Below are positions 1 through 8,341 of a DNA stretch of 64,000 bases, in pieces. How positions within the stretch are numbered: position 1 is the first letter of the stretch; each line of letters begins with the position of its first letter. The notes below the pieces were generated by a model that did no database searches, was not told the origin of the DNA, and saw nothing but the letters and a program-made list of their open reading frames with translations. The translations under genes and the position numbers were made by a program. The DNA is from an uncultured Neomegalonema sp. (GTDB lineage Bacteria > Pseudomonadota > Alphaproteobacteria > Rhodobacterales > Rhodobacteraceae): assembly GCA_937957975.1 (NCBI GenBank), contig CALFFK010000001.1, positions 40,141 to 104,140 of the forward strand, written 5' to 3'.

Positions 1-488
1 TCATCGGGTTTCTCGGTGTGCTGATCGCGACGCAGCCATGGGGGGAGGGCGCGCACTGGGCCATCATCTTCTCGCTTGGCGCGGTCACGATGGCATCGTT
101 CTACATGGTGTTGACCCGTCGTCTTGCAGGGGTGGATTCGGCGGCAACGCAACAATTCTACTCGGCATGGATCGCAACAATCCTGATTGCGCCCTTTGCA
201 CTGGGGAACTGGACATGGCCAGAGGGTGTCGCATCATGGGCGGCATTCTGCCTGATCGGCGTCTTCGGCTGGGGCGGGCATCAGCTTCTGGTGATCGCGC
301 ATCGCTGTGCACCAGCCTCTACACTGGCACCCTTCGTCTATGTCCAGATCATCTATATGTCGGCATCAAGCTGGATCATCTTCAATCAACCACCAGAAAC
401 CCGTCATATTGCCGGGGCGGCCATCATCCTGTTCAGCGGGCTTTATATCTGGATGCGCGAAAAGGCATTGATGACAGAAGAAAACTGA
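1..488 (+). CDS. DMT-family (EamA) transporter, C-terminal part
   Basis: This is the 3' end of a gene that begins before the window. The frame is open from the first bases and ends at TGA 486-488. The visible 160 or so residues are a run of hydrophobic helices with a glycine-rich helix followed by a short loop, as in the second EamA half of drug/metabolite transporters. Members have ten transmembrane helices and move small metabolites or amino acids across the inner membrane; the substrate cannot be told from sequence. The GTG at 18 is internal and is not a credible start. The gene is the first of five DMT transporters in the window. A convergent small ORF ends 4 bp downstream. Confidence 0.8.
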   Translation, partial: IGFLGVLIATQPWGEGAHWAIIFSLGAVTMASFYMVLTRRLAGVDSAATQQFYSAWIATILIAPFALGNWTWPEGVASWAAFCLIGVFGWGGHQLLVIAHRCAPASTLAPFVYVQIIYMSASSWIIFNQPPETRHIAGAAIILFSGLYIWMREKALMTEEN

Positions 489-491
489 CGC

Positions 492-776
492 TCAGGTCAA
501 AGACCACGACTCGATATGCTTTGACCGGGTATAGGGAGAAACTTCACGGTCAAAGGCCACGAAATGTGGCGAAGCAAGATGCTCGGCAAAAGCATCAGCG
601 TTGTCATAGATTTCATAGAGTAGAATACGCTCACGCTGCTTCCGGGAAACACTCACATCAAAGCGTCTGCAACCGGGTTCATTATCGAGACTGTCACGAG
701 CCTGTCGTTGAACGCGAGCCAGAAAATTCTCAACCTCTTCGCGTTCGATTTCAAAAATGACCGTGACAACGTACAT
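492..776 (-). CDS. ABM-domain protein (putative quinol monooxygenase)
   Basis: A 94-residue protein that is essentially one antibiotic-biosynthesis-monooxygenase (ABM) ferredoxin-like domain. Visible are an N-terminal beta strand (YVVTVIFEI), a helix with EVENFLARV, the N-EPGCRRFDV stretch typical of YgiN-like proteins, and a late FVAFDREV segment. Such small dimeric proteins oxidise quinols or aromatic substrates without a cofactor, or serve as scavengers, but many have no known substrate. It starts at ATG 776 on the minus strand, ends next to the DMT gene and is divergent from the SMP-30 gene. Family call is good; function is not established. Confidence 0.75.
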   Translation of the reverse strand: MYVVTVIFEIEREEVENFLARVQRQARDSLDNEPGCRRFDVSVSRKQRERILLYEIYDNADAFAEHLASPHFVAFDREVSPYTRSKHIESWSLT

Positions 777-855
777 CGCAGTGCCTCATATTTTGATGCA
801 CATAAATGCGCAGCTACCCTGACAAATAATTGTACATCGTATCGATCCGGACGCT

Positions 856-1869
856 ATGACTATTCTTTCAAAGAAGCTCTCATATCGTGGTATTGGTCTT
901 GTTAGACCAGAATGTGTGATTTCACATCACACAGGTTGGCTTTTTGTACCCTACTGCAATGGTTCCGGCGGCATAAGTGCCGTATCTCCTGCGGGAGATA
1001 CACGCCATCACCTCTCGCAAAAATTGCGAGGCGACATTCCTGATTCGCTTTTTCCAAATGGCATTGCCCTTGAGGATGGTGGCAGCTTCCTGATCACCCA
1101 TCTGGGAAAGAACCGGGGCGGGGTTTATCGCCTGTCGCCGGACGGGTCGGTATCGGTGGTGACAAACATGATCGATGGCGCACCAATGCCGCCGACAAAT
1201 TACGCTGTGCCAGACAGCAAGGGGCGCATCTGGATCACTGTCTCCACCACGATATACCCACGCGCTGACGATTACCGCCCAACGGCATCGACAGGGTATA
1301 TTGCCCTGCATAAAAACGGGCGCACGCGGATCGTGGCCGATGGAATCGGATATGCCAATGAATGTCTGCTTTCGGCGGACGAACAGACGCTATGGATCAA
1401 CGAAACCTTTGCACGACGACTGACGGCGTTCGATGTGACCAAGGATGGACTGACAAACCGGCGTGTCGTCGCCCAATTCGGCGCAGGTACATTTCCCGAT
1501 GGCCTGACGGAAGCAGTAGACGGATCGCTGTTCGTCGTTTCGATCGTATCGAACCGGGTATTGAGAATCTGGCCAGATGGACAGATCGAGACATTGATCG
1601 AGGATGTGGACCCCAACCATCTCGCCGCAGTCGAAGCGGCATTTCAGGCCCATGAGATGGATCGTCCGCATCTCGACACTGTAAAATCAGAATGCCTGCG
1701 CCATACTTCCAATATCGCGTTCGGCGGGCCGGACCTGAAGACAACGTATCTGGGGTGTTTGCTCGGAGACAGGATCGCGTCGTTCAAGGCTCCCGTGGCC
1801 GGACGGGCCTTGCCTCACTGGACCCACGACATATCCCCTCTGCTGGAAACCTTCGGAGTCTCTTCGTGA
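856..1869 (+). CDS. SMP-30/gluconolactonase family protein
   Basis: A 337-residue six-bladed beta-propeller of the SMP-30/LRE/gluconolactonase family. Known members hydrolyse sugar lactones using one divalent metal held by Glu, Asn and Asp. Candidate ligands here are Glu19 (RPEC), the Asn of the YANECLLSADE segment and the Asp of FPDGLTEAVDG, all in the expected order. No signal peptide is visible, so it is probably cytosolic. Its stop overlaps the GTG start of the next gene (IDH/IPMDH family), and a Gfo/Idh/MocA gene follows with another overlap, so the three form an operon that fits sugar-acid or lactone catabolism. The substrate is unknown. ATG 856 has only a weak ribosome-binding site. 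Confidence 0.8.
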   Translation: MTILSKKLSYRGIGLVRPECVISHHTGWLFVPYCNGSGGISAVSPAGDTRHHLSQKLRGDIPDSLFPNGIALEDGGSFLITHLGKNRGGVYRLSPDGSVSVVTNMIDGAPMPPTNYAVPDSKGRIWITVSTTIYPRADDYRPTASTGYIALHKNGRTRIVADGIGYANECLLSADEQTLWINETFARRLTAFDVTKDGLTNRRVVAQFGAGTFPDGLTEAVDGSLFVVSIVSNRVLRIWPDGQIETLIEDVDPNHLAAVEAAFQAHEMDRPHLDTVKSECLRHTSNIAFGGPDLKTTYLGCLLGDRIASFKAPVAGRALPHWTHDISPLLETFGVSS

Positions 1870-2960
1870 AAAGCAACAATACCTTCCGCATCGCCCTCTT
1901 CCCCGGCGACGGCATTGGCGAGGAGATCACCGAACCGACCCGCTTGCTAATGGATGAAGTGGCGAGTCGCATCGGCGGGTTCGCTTTCGATTGGGAACCC
2001 TGCGAGGCGGGCGCGGGATATTACCGCAAACATGGCACCGCCCTGCCGGAACAATCAATGAAGGCAGCACGGGAGGCGGATGCAATCCTGTTGGCCGCAA
2101 TGGGCTTGCCCGATGTGCGATCACCCGATGGGCGTGAAATTGCACCGCAGCTCGACCTGCGCTTCGATCTTGATCTTTATGCAGGTGTGCGCCCTGTCAA
2201 ACCATTGCCGGGAGTACGGCCCATCCTCGCAGACCCGCGCGCACATGATATTGATTACGTAATCATCCGCGAATCCACCGAAGGATTATTCGCTCCGCAA
2301 GCCCCCGGCACACGGGACGGCGACGCCGAAGCGCGCGAAACAATGGTGATTACCCGGCCTACCTGCGAAAAACTGTTCGATTTTGCCTGTAGGCTCGCCG
2401 GGCAGCGCGGCGGACAGCGGAAAGTAACGTCAGTGGATAAATCCAACGTCTTTCCCGCCTTCGGTTTTTGGCGCGACATCTTCTATGAACGGACAGCAGC
2501 CTTCACAGATGTGAAGGCGGACCATTGCTACGTCGATGCCTTTGCTATGGTTATGGTGCAAAAGCCCTGGACCATTGATGTGGCCGTCACCGAAAATATG
2601 TTCGGAGACATTCTCTCCGACCTTGGGGCGGCATTGATGGGGGGGCTTGGTTATGCGCCGTCGGCAGACATCGGTAATGACCATGCGGTGTTCCAGCCAT
2701 GCCACGGCTCGGCCCCGGATATTGCGGGCAAGGGGCTGGCAAATCCCACTGCGATGATCCTGTCGGCGGCAATGATGCTGGAATGGCTGGGCGCCCGGCA
2801 CAACGCAACCGATACCATGCGCGCCGCCTCTGCCTTGCGTCAGGCAGTGGATGATGCGTTCTCCGGCGGAGAACTCGTAACCTGCGAACTGGGCGGCAAG
2901 GCGGGAACCAGCGCAGTCTTTGAAGCGGTTCGCTCGTCACTGGCGAAAGTCGATGCCTGA
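1866..2960 (+). CDS. Isocitrate/isopropylmalate dehydrogenase family protein
   Basis: A decarboxylating beta-hydroxyacid dehydrogenase of 364 residues, starting at GTG 1866 that overlaps the stop of the upstream gene (GTGA). The family fold is clear: an N-terminal FPGDGIGEEI nucleotide-fold start, the catalytic-Lys segment VDKSNVFPAF, and the metal-binding signature ENMFGDILSDLGA followed by a glycine-rich GGLGYAPSADIG stretch. Family members act on isocitrate, isopropylmalate, homoisocitrate, tartrate or D-malate with NAD(P) and Mg or Mn. The absence of leu genes and the sugar-oxidoreductase neighbours favour a tartrate/malate-like or sugar-acid substrate over leucine synthesis. An in-frame extension back to 1692 overlaps the previous gene and is rejected as the start. 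Confidence 0.8.
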   Translation: MKSNNTFRIALFPGDGIGEEITEPTRLLMDEVASRIGGFAFDWEPCEAGAGYYRKHGTALPEQSMKAAREADAILLAAMGLPDVRSPDGREIAPQLDLRFDLDLYAGVRPVKPLPGVRPILADPRAHDIDYVIIRESTEGLFAPQAPGTRDGDAEARETMVITRPTCEKLFDFACRLAGQRGGQRKVTSVDKSNVFPAFGFWRDIFYERTAAFTDVKADHCYVDAFAMVMVQKPWTIDVAVTENMFGDILSDLGAALMGGLGYAPSADIGNDHAVFQPCHGSAPDIAGKGLANPTAMILSAAMMLEWLGARHNATDTMRAASALRQAVDDAFSGGELVTCELGGKAGTSAVFEAVRSSLAKVDA

Positions 2961-3972
2961 TCTCTCGACAGTCGCAATTGTCGGAGCCGGGTATTTCGGA
3001 CAATTCCATCTCGATGCATGGAGCCGCATGGAGGATGTCGATCTCGTCGGATTATGCGAGCAGGACGCAGTGCGCGCAGGGGAAATGGCCGCCGAATATC
3101 CGGGCTTCGAGACCTATGACGACCCGATAGCGATGATAGAGGCGGTTCGGCCGGATATAGTGGACATCACCGCGCCACCCCCGACCCATCTCGATCTGAT
3201 CCGTGCGCTCGCACCGCATGTAAGGCACATTATCTGTCAAAAACCGTTCTGTGGCGGATTGGAAGGCGCGCGTGAGGCAATTGCGGTGGCCAACGCGCAG
3301 GGATGCCATCTCGCAGTGCATGAAAATGTGCGTTATCAGCCATGGTATCGCGAGGCGAAACGCTTGATGGAGGCCGGGGCCATCGGACAGCCGTACCAGA
3401 TCACCTTTCGCTTGCGCCCCGGCGACGGGCAGGGGCCGGATGCCTATCTGGAACGCCAACCGTATTTCCAGACCATGCCGCGTTTTCTTATGCATGAAAC
3501 GGCGATCCACTGGATCGACACCTTCCGCTATCTAATGGGCGAAGTGCGAGACGTGAGCGCGCATTTGCGACGGCTGAACCCCGCGATTGCGGGGGAGGAT
3601 GCCGGACTGATCCTCTTTGATTTCGAGAACGGGGCGCAGGGGATCTTTGATGGGAACCGTCTGTCAGATCACGTTGCCACGAACCGTCGCCTGACGATGG
3701 GCGAGATGTGGATAGAAGGATCGGGCGGAACGCTTCGGCTTGATGGGGAAGCGCGGCTCTGGTTGCGGGCCTTCGGGTCGAACGACGAGGTGGAACAATC
3801 GTTCGATTGGCGCGATCACCTGTTCGGCGGCGACTGCGTTTACCTCACCAGCCGCGCAACGCTGGGGGCATGGCGACGCGGGGAGCAGCCAGAAACAGCG
3901 GCGGTACAATATATCCGCAATCAGGAAATTGTGGAGGCGATCTACGCGCAACGTCAGAACACGGGCGGATAA
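2953..3972 (+). CDS. Gfo/Idh/MocA family oxidoreductase
   Basis: A 339-residue NAD(P)-dependent oxidoreductase. The N-terminus gives a Rossmann fold start (TVAIVGAGYFGQFHLDAW), then the conserved ICQKPF strand-loop with the EKP-like lysine (QKP here), and the C-terminal beta-sheet domain after residue 120. The family oxidises sugars, inositols or related cyclic compounds. The chosen ATG 2953 overlaps the stop of the preceding dehydrogenase by 6 bp; an alternative GTG or ATG 33 bp upstream would only add residues lacking conservation. It closes the SMP-30/IDH/Gfo-Idh operon. The substitution of Gln for Glu in the EKP motif is seen in some active members. Confidence 0.82.
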   Translation: MPDLSTVAIVGAGYFGQFHLDAWSRMEDVDLVGLCEQDAVRAGEMAAEYPGFETYDDPIAMIEAVRPDIVDITAPPPTHLDLIRALAPHVRHIICQKPFCGGLEGAREAIAVANAQGCHLAVHENVRYQPWYREAKRLMEAGAIGQPYQITFRLRPGDGQGPDAYLERQPYFQTMPRFLMHETAIHWIDTFRYLMGEVRDVSAHLRRLNPAIAGEDAGLILFDFENGAQGIFDGNRLSDHVATNRRLTMGEMWIEGSGGTLRLDGEARLWLRAFGSNDEVEQSFDWRDHLFGGDCVYLTSRATLGAWRRGEQPETAAVQYIRNQEIVEAIYAQRQNTGG

Positions 3973-4072
3973 CGATGACCATCGCGTGAGATGGCTCGAA
4001 ATGTCACGCGAAAACCAATATCGTAATTATCATATAGGGTTTTCGATAAGATCAGATCGAAGGGACAGAACG

Positions 4073-4576
4073 ATGACACACCTCATTCAAACCCGTCGCT
4101 CCTTGCTGAAAACCGGCGCGGCTGCGGCGACAGTCGGTGCGACGACGGGTCTGCTGACCCCTGCGCGTGCGGCGGGCCTTGCGCCCACACCAACGATGCG
4201 CGGTGGAGCCAATAATTATCGCGCAGGCGCGCCCATTGTGGAGCGTATAGGGGGCGGTGGTTTCCAGATGACGGGAACCGTGCGTCGCGCGGGCGATGGC
4301 ATACCACTGAAGGGTATTCGTATTCAGATGTGGGCGCACACGACCGAAGGGCACGAGCGCGATCAGCGCAGCCACGGCGCGACGCTGACCGATGCGAACG
4401 GCATCTTCCGCATGGATATGCCGCAGATCGTACCCGCTTTCGGGCAACCTCACGGCCATCTCGCCTATGACGCCGAATATGACGGGAATGGCTTTGAAAC
4501 CGTCTTCCTGCGCCCGATTATGAACAGCGCGAGCGATACCAGTCTGGATGTCGATTTCGTGTTGCTCCCGGCCTGA
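4073..4576 (+). CDS. Tat-exported intradiol ring-cleavage dioxygenase-like protein
   Basis: A 167-residue protein starting at ATG 4073. It opens with a twin-arginine signal (TRRSLLKTGAAAA, cleaved near ARA), so it is exported folded to the periplasm. The mature part resembles the core of intradiol dioxygenases: a G-x-PLKG-IRIQMWAH strand followed by a TDANGIFRM strand and a GQPHGHLAYD segment carrying a His-x-His pair like the iron ligands of protocatechuate/catechol dioxygenases. The two iron-binding tyrosines of the classic enzymes are not evident and the protein is short, so activity is uncertain. A ferric-reductase-like membrane protein follows 14 bp downstream and may be functionally linked. 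Confidence 0.65.
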   Translation: MTHLIQTRRSLLKTGAAAATVGATTGLLTPARAAGLAPTPTMRGGANNYRAGAPIVERIGGGGFQMTGTVRRAGDGIPLKGIRIQMWAHTTEGHERDQRSHGATLTDANGIFRMDMPQIVPAFGQPHGHLAYDAEYDGNGFETVFLRPIMNSASDTSLDVDFVLLPA

Positions 4577-4590
4577 GCCACGAGGCCATA

Positions 4591-5193
4591 ATGCGCGCGA
4601 TTTTGATCTGGGCGGCTCTCGCAATCGCGTTCATTGTTCCGGCCGCCCTGTCAGCAACCAGCCCGCTTCTGGCATGGCGTGACCCGCTCTATATCGCAGC
4701 GGGCTTTGCCGGGATCGTTGCGCTGGGGCTTTTGCTATTCCAGCCCTTGCTGGCGGCAGGTCTGCTGCCCGCATTATCCGCCAGAGCCGCACGCAGGGCG
4801 CATGTATGGACCGGGGCAGGGCTGGTTGTCGCAGTCGTGGCTCATATCGCCGGGCTGTGGATCACCAGTCCGCCGGATGTCATCGACGTCCTGCTTTTTC
4901 GCTCCCCAACGCCTTTTGCCATCTGGGGTGTTCTGGCGATGTGGGCGGTGTTTGCGGCGGCGGCACTCGCGGCTTTACGCCGGAAATTGCACATGCGTCC
5001 GGCAATCTGGCGCGGCATCCATACGGGTCTTGCCGGTGTGATTGTAATTGGCAGTACGCTTCATGCGATCCTGATCGAAGGCACAATGGAGACGGCATCC
5101 AAGGCCGTGCTGTGTATTATGGTCATCGTCGTGATCGTGAGAGCGGTTCTCAATCTGCGAGGTCAGCGCCTTCGACGCAAGCGAGGCGCGTAA
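4591..5193 (+). CDS. Ferric reductase-like transmembrane protein
   Basis: A 200-residue integral membrane protein with about six hydrophobic segments. Histidines within helices (AHVWTGAGL, VAHIAGLW, RGIHTGLAG, GSTLHAIL) are spaced as in the haem-binding ferric-reductase/YedZ domain. No FAD or NAD domain is attached, so it would pass electrons through haem b to or from a separate partner. It lies 14 bp behind the Tat-exported dioxygenase-like gene and is probably cotranscribed with it; the pair may form a membrane electron-transfer unit with a periplasmic redox protein. MsrQ-like function is an alternative, but no MsrP is present in the window. Confidence 0.7.
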   Translation: MRAILIWAALAIAFIVPAALSATSPLLAWRDPLYIAAGFAGIVALGLLLFQPLLAAGLLPALSARAARRAHVWTGAGLVVAVVAHIAGLWITSPPDVIDVLLFRSPTPFAIWGVLAMWAVFAAAALAALRRKLHMRPAIWRGIHTGLAGVIVIGSTLHAILIEGTMETASKAVLCIMVIVVIVRAVLNLRGQRLRRKRGA

Positions 5194-5221
5194 CAGCCTT
5201 GAAACGCCGCGAGTGGCACTG

Positions 5222-5956
5222 TCAAGGAAGGCTCAACTTCGCCGTCCTGCCCCCATCGACCGTAAAGACCTGTCCGCTGACAAAAGCACTTTCTTCAGAG
5301 GCGAGAAAAGCGACGAGGGCGGCGACCTCGCTTGGGGTGCCGGTGCGCCCAACGGGATGGATGCCCGCAATGTCACGGCGAAAGGCAATCGGGTCGGGCA
5401 TGGCGTCGATGAAGGCCGTGTTCAGATCAGTGTCGATCCAGCCAGGGGCCACGGCATTGCAGCGTATGCCCTCGGCTCCGTGATCCACCGCAACGGCGCG
5501 GGTCAGGGCATGAAGACCGGCCTTGGAGGCGCAATAGGCGGCGTGGCCGGGGTTGCTGGCCAGCCCTTCTATAGAACCGATATTCACGATGGCCCCCTTC
5601 GATGCGCGCAGATGCGGCAAGGCGGCCTTTATGGTCAGGAACGGCGCAGTAAGATTAACCGTGAGAGTGCGGGTCCAATCAGCGAGGCTCATCTCCTCGA
5701 CTCCAGCCTCCAGCATGACCCCTGCATTATTGATCAGCACATCAAGCTGCCCCGCCCGCTCGATAACAGCATGGACAGCGTACGTTGGCCCATCAGTAGT
5801 GGAAAAATTGGCTGAAAGACTCTCGAAATCGGGATCATCACCACGCTGGGCGGTGAAGACCCGCGCGCCCTCCTCCCGCAACCGTTCCGCAATGGCCTTG
5901 CCAATGCCAGAGCGTCCGCCGGTGACGAGCGCGACCTTGTTTCCGAACCGGCTCAT
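5222..5956 (-). CDS. SDR-family oxidoreductase
   Basis: A classical short-chain dehydrogenase/reductase of 244 residues. It shows the cofactor motif TGGRSGIG, the NNAG motif, the catalytic YxxxK as [11 protein letters not shown], and the C-terminal [11 protein letters not shown] segment that is typical of the family. It overlaps the upstream SDR gene by ATGA, so both are translated from one transcript that diverges from the GntR gene. Substrate is not deducible; sugars, polyols and cyclic alcohols are common for such pairs. Divergent arrangement and a GntR palindrome between the promoters suggest control by the GntR protein. Confidence 0.85.
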   Translation of the reverse strand: MSRFGNKVALVTGGRSGIGKAIAERLREEGARVFTAQRGDDPDFESLSANFSTTDGPTYAVHAVIERAGQLDVLINNAGVMLEAGVEEMSLADWTRTLTVNLTAPFLTIKAALPHLRASKGAIVNIGSIEGLASNPGHAAYCASKAGLHALTRAVAVDHGAEGIRCNAVAPGWIDTDLNTAFIDAMPDPIAFRRDIAGIHPVGRTGTPSEVAALVAFLASEESAFVSGQVFTVDGGRTAKLSLP

Positions 5957-6684
5957 CCAACCGGCTTCCCGCCATTGGCTTCGACCAGGCTGCCGCAGAG
6001 ATAGCGTGCATGATCCGAAGCAAGAAAGAGCACGATTTCGGCAATGTCATCCGGGGTCGCAACCCGGCCCAGCGGGACCGTCTTTCCCAGTTCGGTGATG
6101 GCTGTATCAGGGTCAAAACCGCGCCGTTCGAAGCCCGTTCTCAGCATAGGGGTATCCACCTCGTTCGGGCAAACGGCGTTGACGCGGATACCCTGATGCG
6201 CGTGGTCGCGGCCCATACATTGGGTGAGCGAAGCGATGGCGGCCTTGGTCATGCAATAGAGCGCGTGGTCCGGCCCCGGCCTGACGCCCCAGCAGGAAGC
6301 GATATTAACGATGGCCCCACCACCGGCCTTCGCCATGATCGGAATGGCCGCACGGCACAGGCGAAACGGAGCCTGCATATTGACAGCAACCGAGATGTCG
6401 AAATCATCATCGGTACTTTCGGTTACAGCCCCACGCCGCATGATCCCGGCATTATTGACCAGAATGTCCAGCCCACCCAGCGCATCCGCCGCGCGCTGTG
6501 GCAAAGCGTTCGCATAGCCTGTATCAGTCAGGTTCCCGGACATATAGGCGTCGGCCTCCAGCCCGGTCGTATCGAGATCGGCAACGGCAACCGCCGCCCC
6601 GGCCTCGCGCAACATCCGCACGATGGCGAGGCCAATACCGCCCGCTGCGCCCGTAACAAGCGCCTTCTGTCCTGCAAAATCCAT
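5953..6684 (-). CDS. SDR-family oxidoreductase
   Basis: A 243-residue classical SDR starting at ATG 6684 ([18 protein letters not shown]). It contains [14 protein letters not shown], the Ser-Tyr-Lys triad region around [11 protein letters not shown], and a C-terminal [11 protein letters not shown]. An upstream extension to 6741 is possible in frame but would run through the TTGTATACAA palindrome, so the internal ATG is preferred. It is first in a two-gene operon with the second SDR. Its role is likely oxidation or reduction of a hydroxylated carbon intermediate of the local catabolic pathway; exact substrate unknown. Confidence 0.83.
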   Translation of the reverse strand: MDFAGQKALVTGAAGGIGLAIVRMLREAGAAVAVADLDTTGLEADAYMSGNLTDTGYANALPQRAADALGGLDILVNNAGIMRRGAVTESTDDDFDISVAVNMQAPFRLCRAAIPIMAKAGGGAIVNIASCWGVRPGPDHALYCMTKAAIASLTQCMGRDHAHQGIRVNAVCPNEVDTPMLRTGFERRGFDPDTAITELGKTVPLGRVATPDDIAEIVLFLASDHARYLCGSLVEANGGKPVG

Positions 6685-6731
6685 GGCATCCTCAAATCGC
6701 TTGAAGAATCGAACGCTAGGCAGTATCGAGT

Positions 6732-6741
6732 TTGTATACAA
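6732..6741. promoter_or_regulatory. Perfect TTGTATACAA palindrome, candidate GntR operator
   Basis: The 78-bp gap between the divergent SDR operon and the GntR gene contains a perfect 10-bp palindrome TTGTATACAA at 6732-6741, followed by one more half site TTGTAT at 6743-6748. Palindromes of the GTATAC type are common operators of FadR-subfamily GntR regulators. The position suits control of both promoters and autoregulation. Inference from sequence only. Confidence 0.5.
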
Positions 6742-6762
6742 GTTGTATTTCAGTGAGTCATC

Positions 6763-7443
6763 GTGAAGAAATCCGCCCTCTTCGATGCCCTGCGCGCTGG
6801 TATCCTCGACCTGTCATTCCCGCCAGGCAGTGCGCTGGACGAGGCTGCCCTGTGCGAAAGCTATGGCGTTTCACGCACTCCGTTGCGCGAGGTGCTGCAA
6901 CGACTGTCCGGCGAGGGGTACGTGATGCTGGAGGCGCATCGCGGGGCAACGGTATCGTCGATGGATTTGCCGGTCATTCGCAGCCTGATTCAGACGGCCC
7001 CGATGATTTATGCTGCCGTTGCGCGGCTGGCGGCGGAGAACGCCTCCCCCGCCGGGATCAAAACGCTGAAGCACGTCCAGAGCGGGTTTCGCAATGCCGA
7101 TACCCCGACGGAAATGGCGATGCACAATCACCGCTTTCACGAGGCAATCGGCGCGATGGCTGACAGCCCCTATCTAATGCCCAGTCTCAAGCGCCTGTTG
7201 ATCGACCATACCCGCATGAGCCAACGGTTTTACGACGCGCGCACCGCCACAGAGCGCAAAACGATACAACAGGCCAGCGACCAGCACGATGCGATGATAG
7301 CGGCCTTTGAGGAACACGCCCCCGCAAAAGCTGTGGACCTGACGCTCGACCACTGGGCGCTGTCGCGCGATGGTATCGAACGGTTCGTTATGCCCCCCCC
7401 CCTCCCACTCGATCCCACGCAGGAGATAAAGGATGCAGTTTGA
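6763..7443 (+). CDS. GntR family (FadR/FCD-type) transcriptional regulator
   Basis: A 226-residue regulator with an N-terminal winged helix (ALCESYGVSRTPLREVLQRL is the classic GntR recognition segment) and a C-terminal all-helical FCD ligand domain with metal-ligand-like residues in MHNHRFHEAIG. FCD regulators bind small carboxylates or amino-acid-like effectors. It starts at GTG 6763 and overlaps the downstream DapA-family gene by 11 bp, so it leads the catabolic operon running to 14922. It probably represses this operon and the divergent SDR pair through the palindrome at 6732-6741. Its C-terminus has a proline-rich tail before the overlap. Confidence 0.87.
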   Translation: MKKSALFDALRAGILDLSFPPGSALDEAALCESYGVSRTPLREVLQRLSGEGYVMLEAHRGATVSSMDLPVIRSLIQTAPMIYAAVARLAAENASPAGIKTLKHVQSGFRNADTPTEMAMHNHRFHEAIGAMADSPYLMPSLKRLLIDHTRMSQRFYDARTATERKTIQQASDQHDAMIAAFEEHAPAKAVDLTLDHWALSRDGIERFVMPPPLPLDPTQEIKDAV

Positions 7444-8341
7444 AGGCATCTACACGCCCGTCGTGACGCCCTATTTTGAAGATCATTCGATCAACGAAAC
7501 CGGGTTCGAGGCGGCCATCGAACATCTGATCGCCGCCGGGGTCCACGGGATCATCGTGGCGGGGACGACGGGCGAATATTACGCCCAAACAACCGAGGAA
7601 CGCATCGCCATGATGCGCCTCGCCAAAAAAATCATCGGCACGCGCCTGCCGCTTATCATCGGAACGGGGGCCATCCGTACCGAAGACAGCATCGTATTTG
7701 CCGAGGCAGCAAAGCAGATCGGGGCCGATGCCCTGTTGATCGCCACGCCGCCCTATGCCTATCCGACCTCCCGCGAGATCGCACTGCACGCGCTGGCCAT
7801 AGACCGGGCCGCGAACCTGCCCGCAATGCTCTATAATTATCCAGGCCGGATGAGCGTGAATATGGATGAGGAGACGCTGGACCGTCTTGGCCGCTCGCCC
7901 AATTTCTGCGCCATAAAGGAAAGTTCGGGCGATCCGAACCGGCTGCACATGCTGGCGCGGGATTACCCGCATATCGCATTATCCTGCGGGATGGACGATC
8001 AGGCGCTGGAATTCTTTGCCTGGGGGGCACGATCATGGGTCTGTGCGGGGTCGAACTTTGCACCGGAAGCCCATATCGCGCTCTATCGGGCCTGTGCCAT
8101 GGAGGGCGATTTCACGAAGGGTCGCGCGATCATGTCGGCCATGTTGCCAATGCTGAGTGTCCTCGAACAGGGCGGCAAGTTCGTGCAATGCATCAAGCAC
8201 GGGCTGACCCTGCGCGGGATTGATTGCGGCCCACCCCGCCGCCCCTTGCAACCGCTGAACAAAGACGACAAGCGGGAATTTGCCGAAGTGATCCGCACCA
8301 TGGATACGGCGATTGCCGCCATTGAGGGAGCCAGGGCATGA
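7433..8341 (+). CDS. DapA-family (dihydrodipicolinate synthase/NAL) lyase or deaminase
   Basis: A 302-residue class I aldolase-fold protein. It has GTTGE (44-48), the proton-relay Tyr136 in YNYP, and the Schiff-base Lys162 in AIKES. Family members include dihydrodipicolinate synthase, keto-deoxy sugar-acid lyases and dehydratases, and the deaminase that turns 4-hydroxy-pyrroline-2-carboxylate into 2-oxoglutarate semialdehyde. It overlaps both neighbours (GntR and aldehyde dehydrogenase), which argues for a catabolic role in which its aldehyde product is oxidised by the next gene. Together with the downstream epimerase-like and DAO genes this suits the hydroxyproline-type route; a sugar-acid aldolase remains possible. 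Confidence 0.82.
   Translation: MQFEGIYTPVVTPYFEDHSINETGFEAAIEHLIAAGVHGIIVAGTTGEYYAQTTEERIAMMRLAKKIIGTRLPLIIGTGAIRTEDSIVFAEAAKQIGADALLIATPPYAYPTSREIALHALAIDRAANLPAMLYNYPGRMSVNMDEETLDRLGRSPNFCAIKESSGDPNRLHMLARDYPHIALSCGMDDQALEFFAWGARSWVCAGSNFAPEAHIALYRACAMEGDFTKGRAIMSAMLPMLSVLEQGGKFVQCIKHGLTLRGIDCGPPRRPLQPLNKDDKREFAEVIRTMDTAIAAIEGARA

Noticed and set aside
3740..4072. N-terminal extension of the Tat protein gene
   Set aside because: The frame upstream overlaps the Gfo/Idh gene, and the twin-arginine signal starts exactly at ATG 4073.
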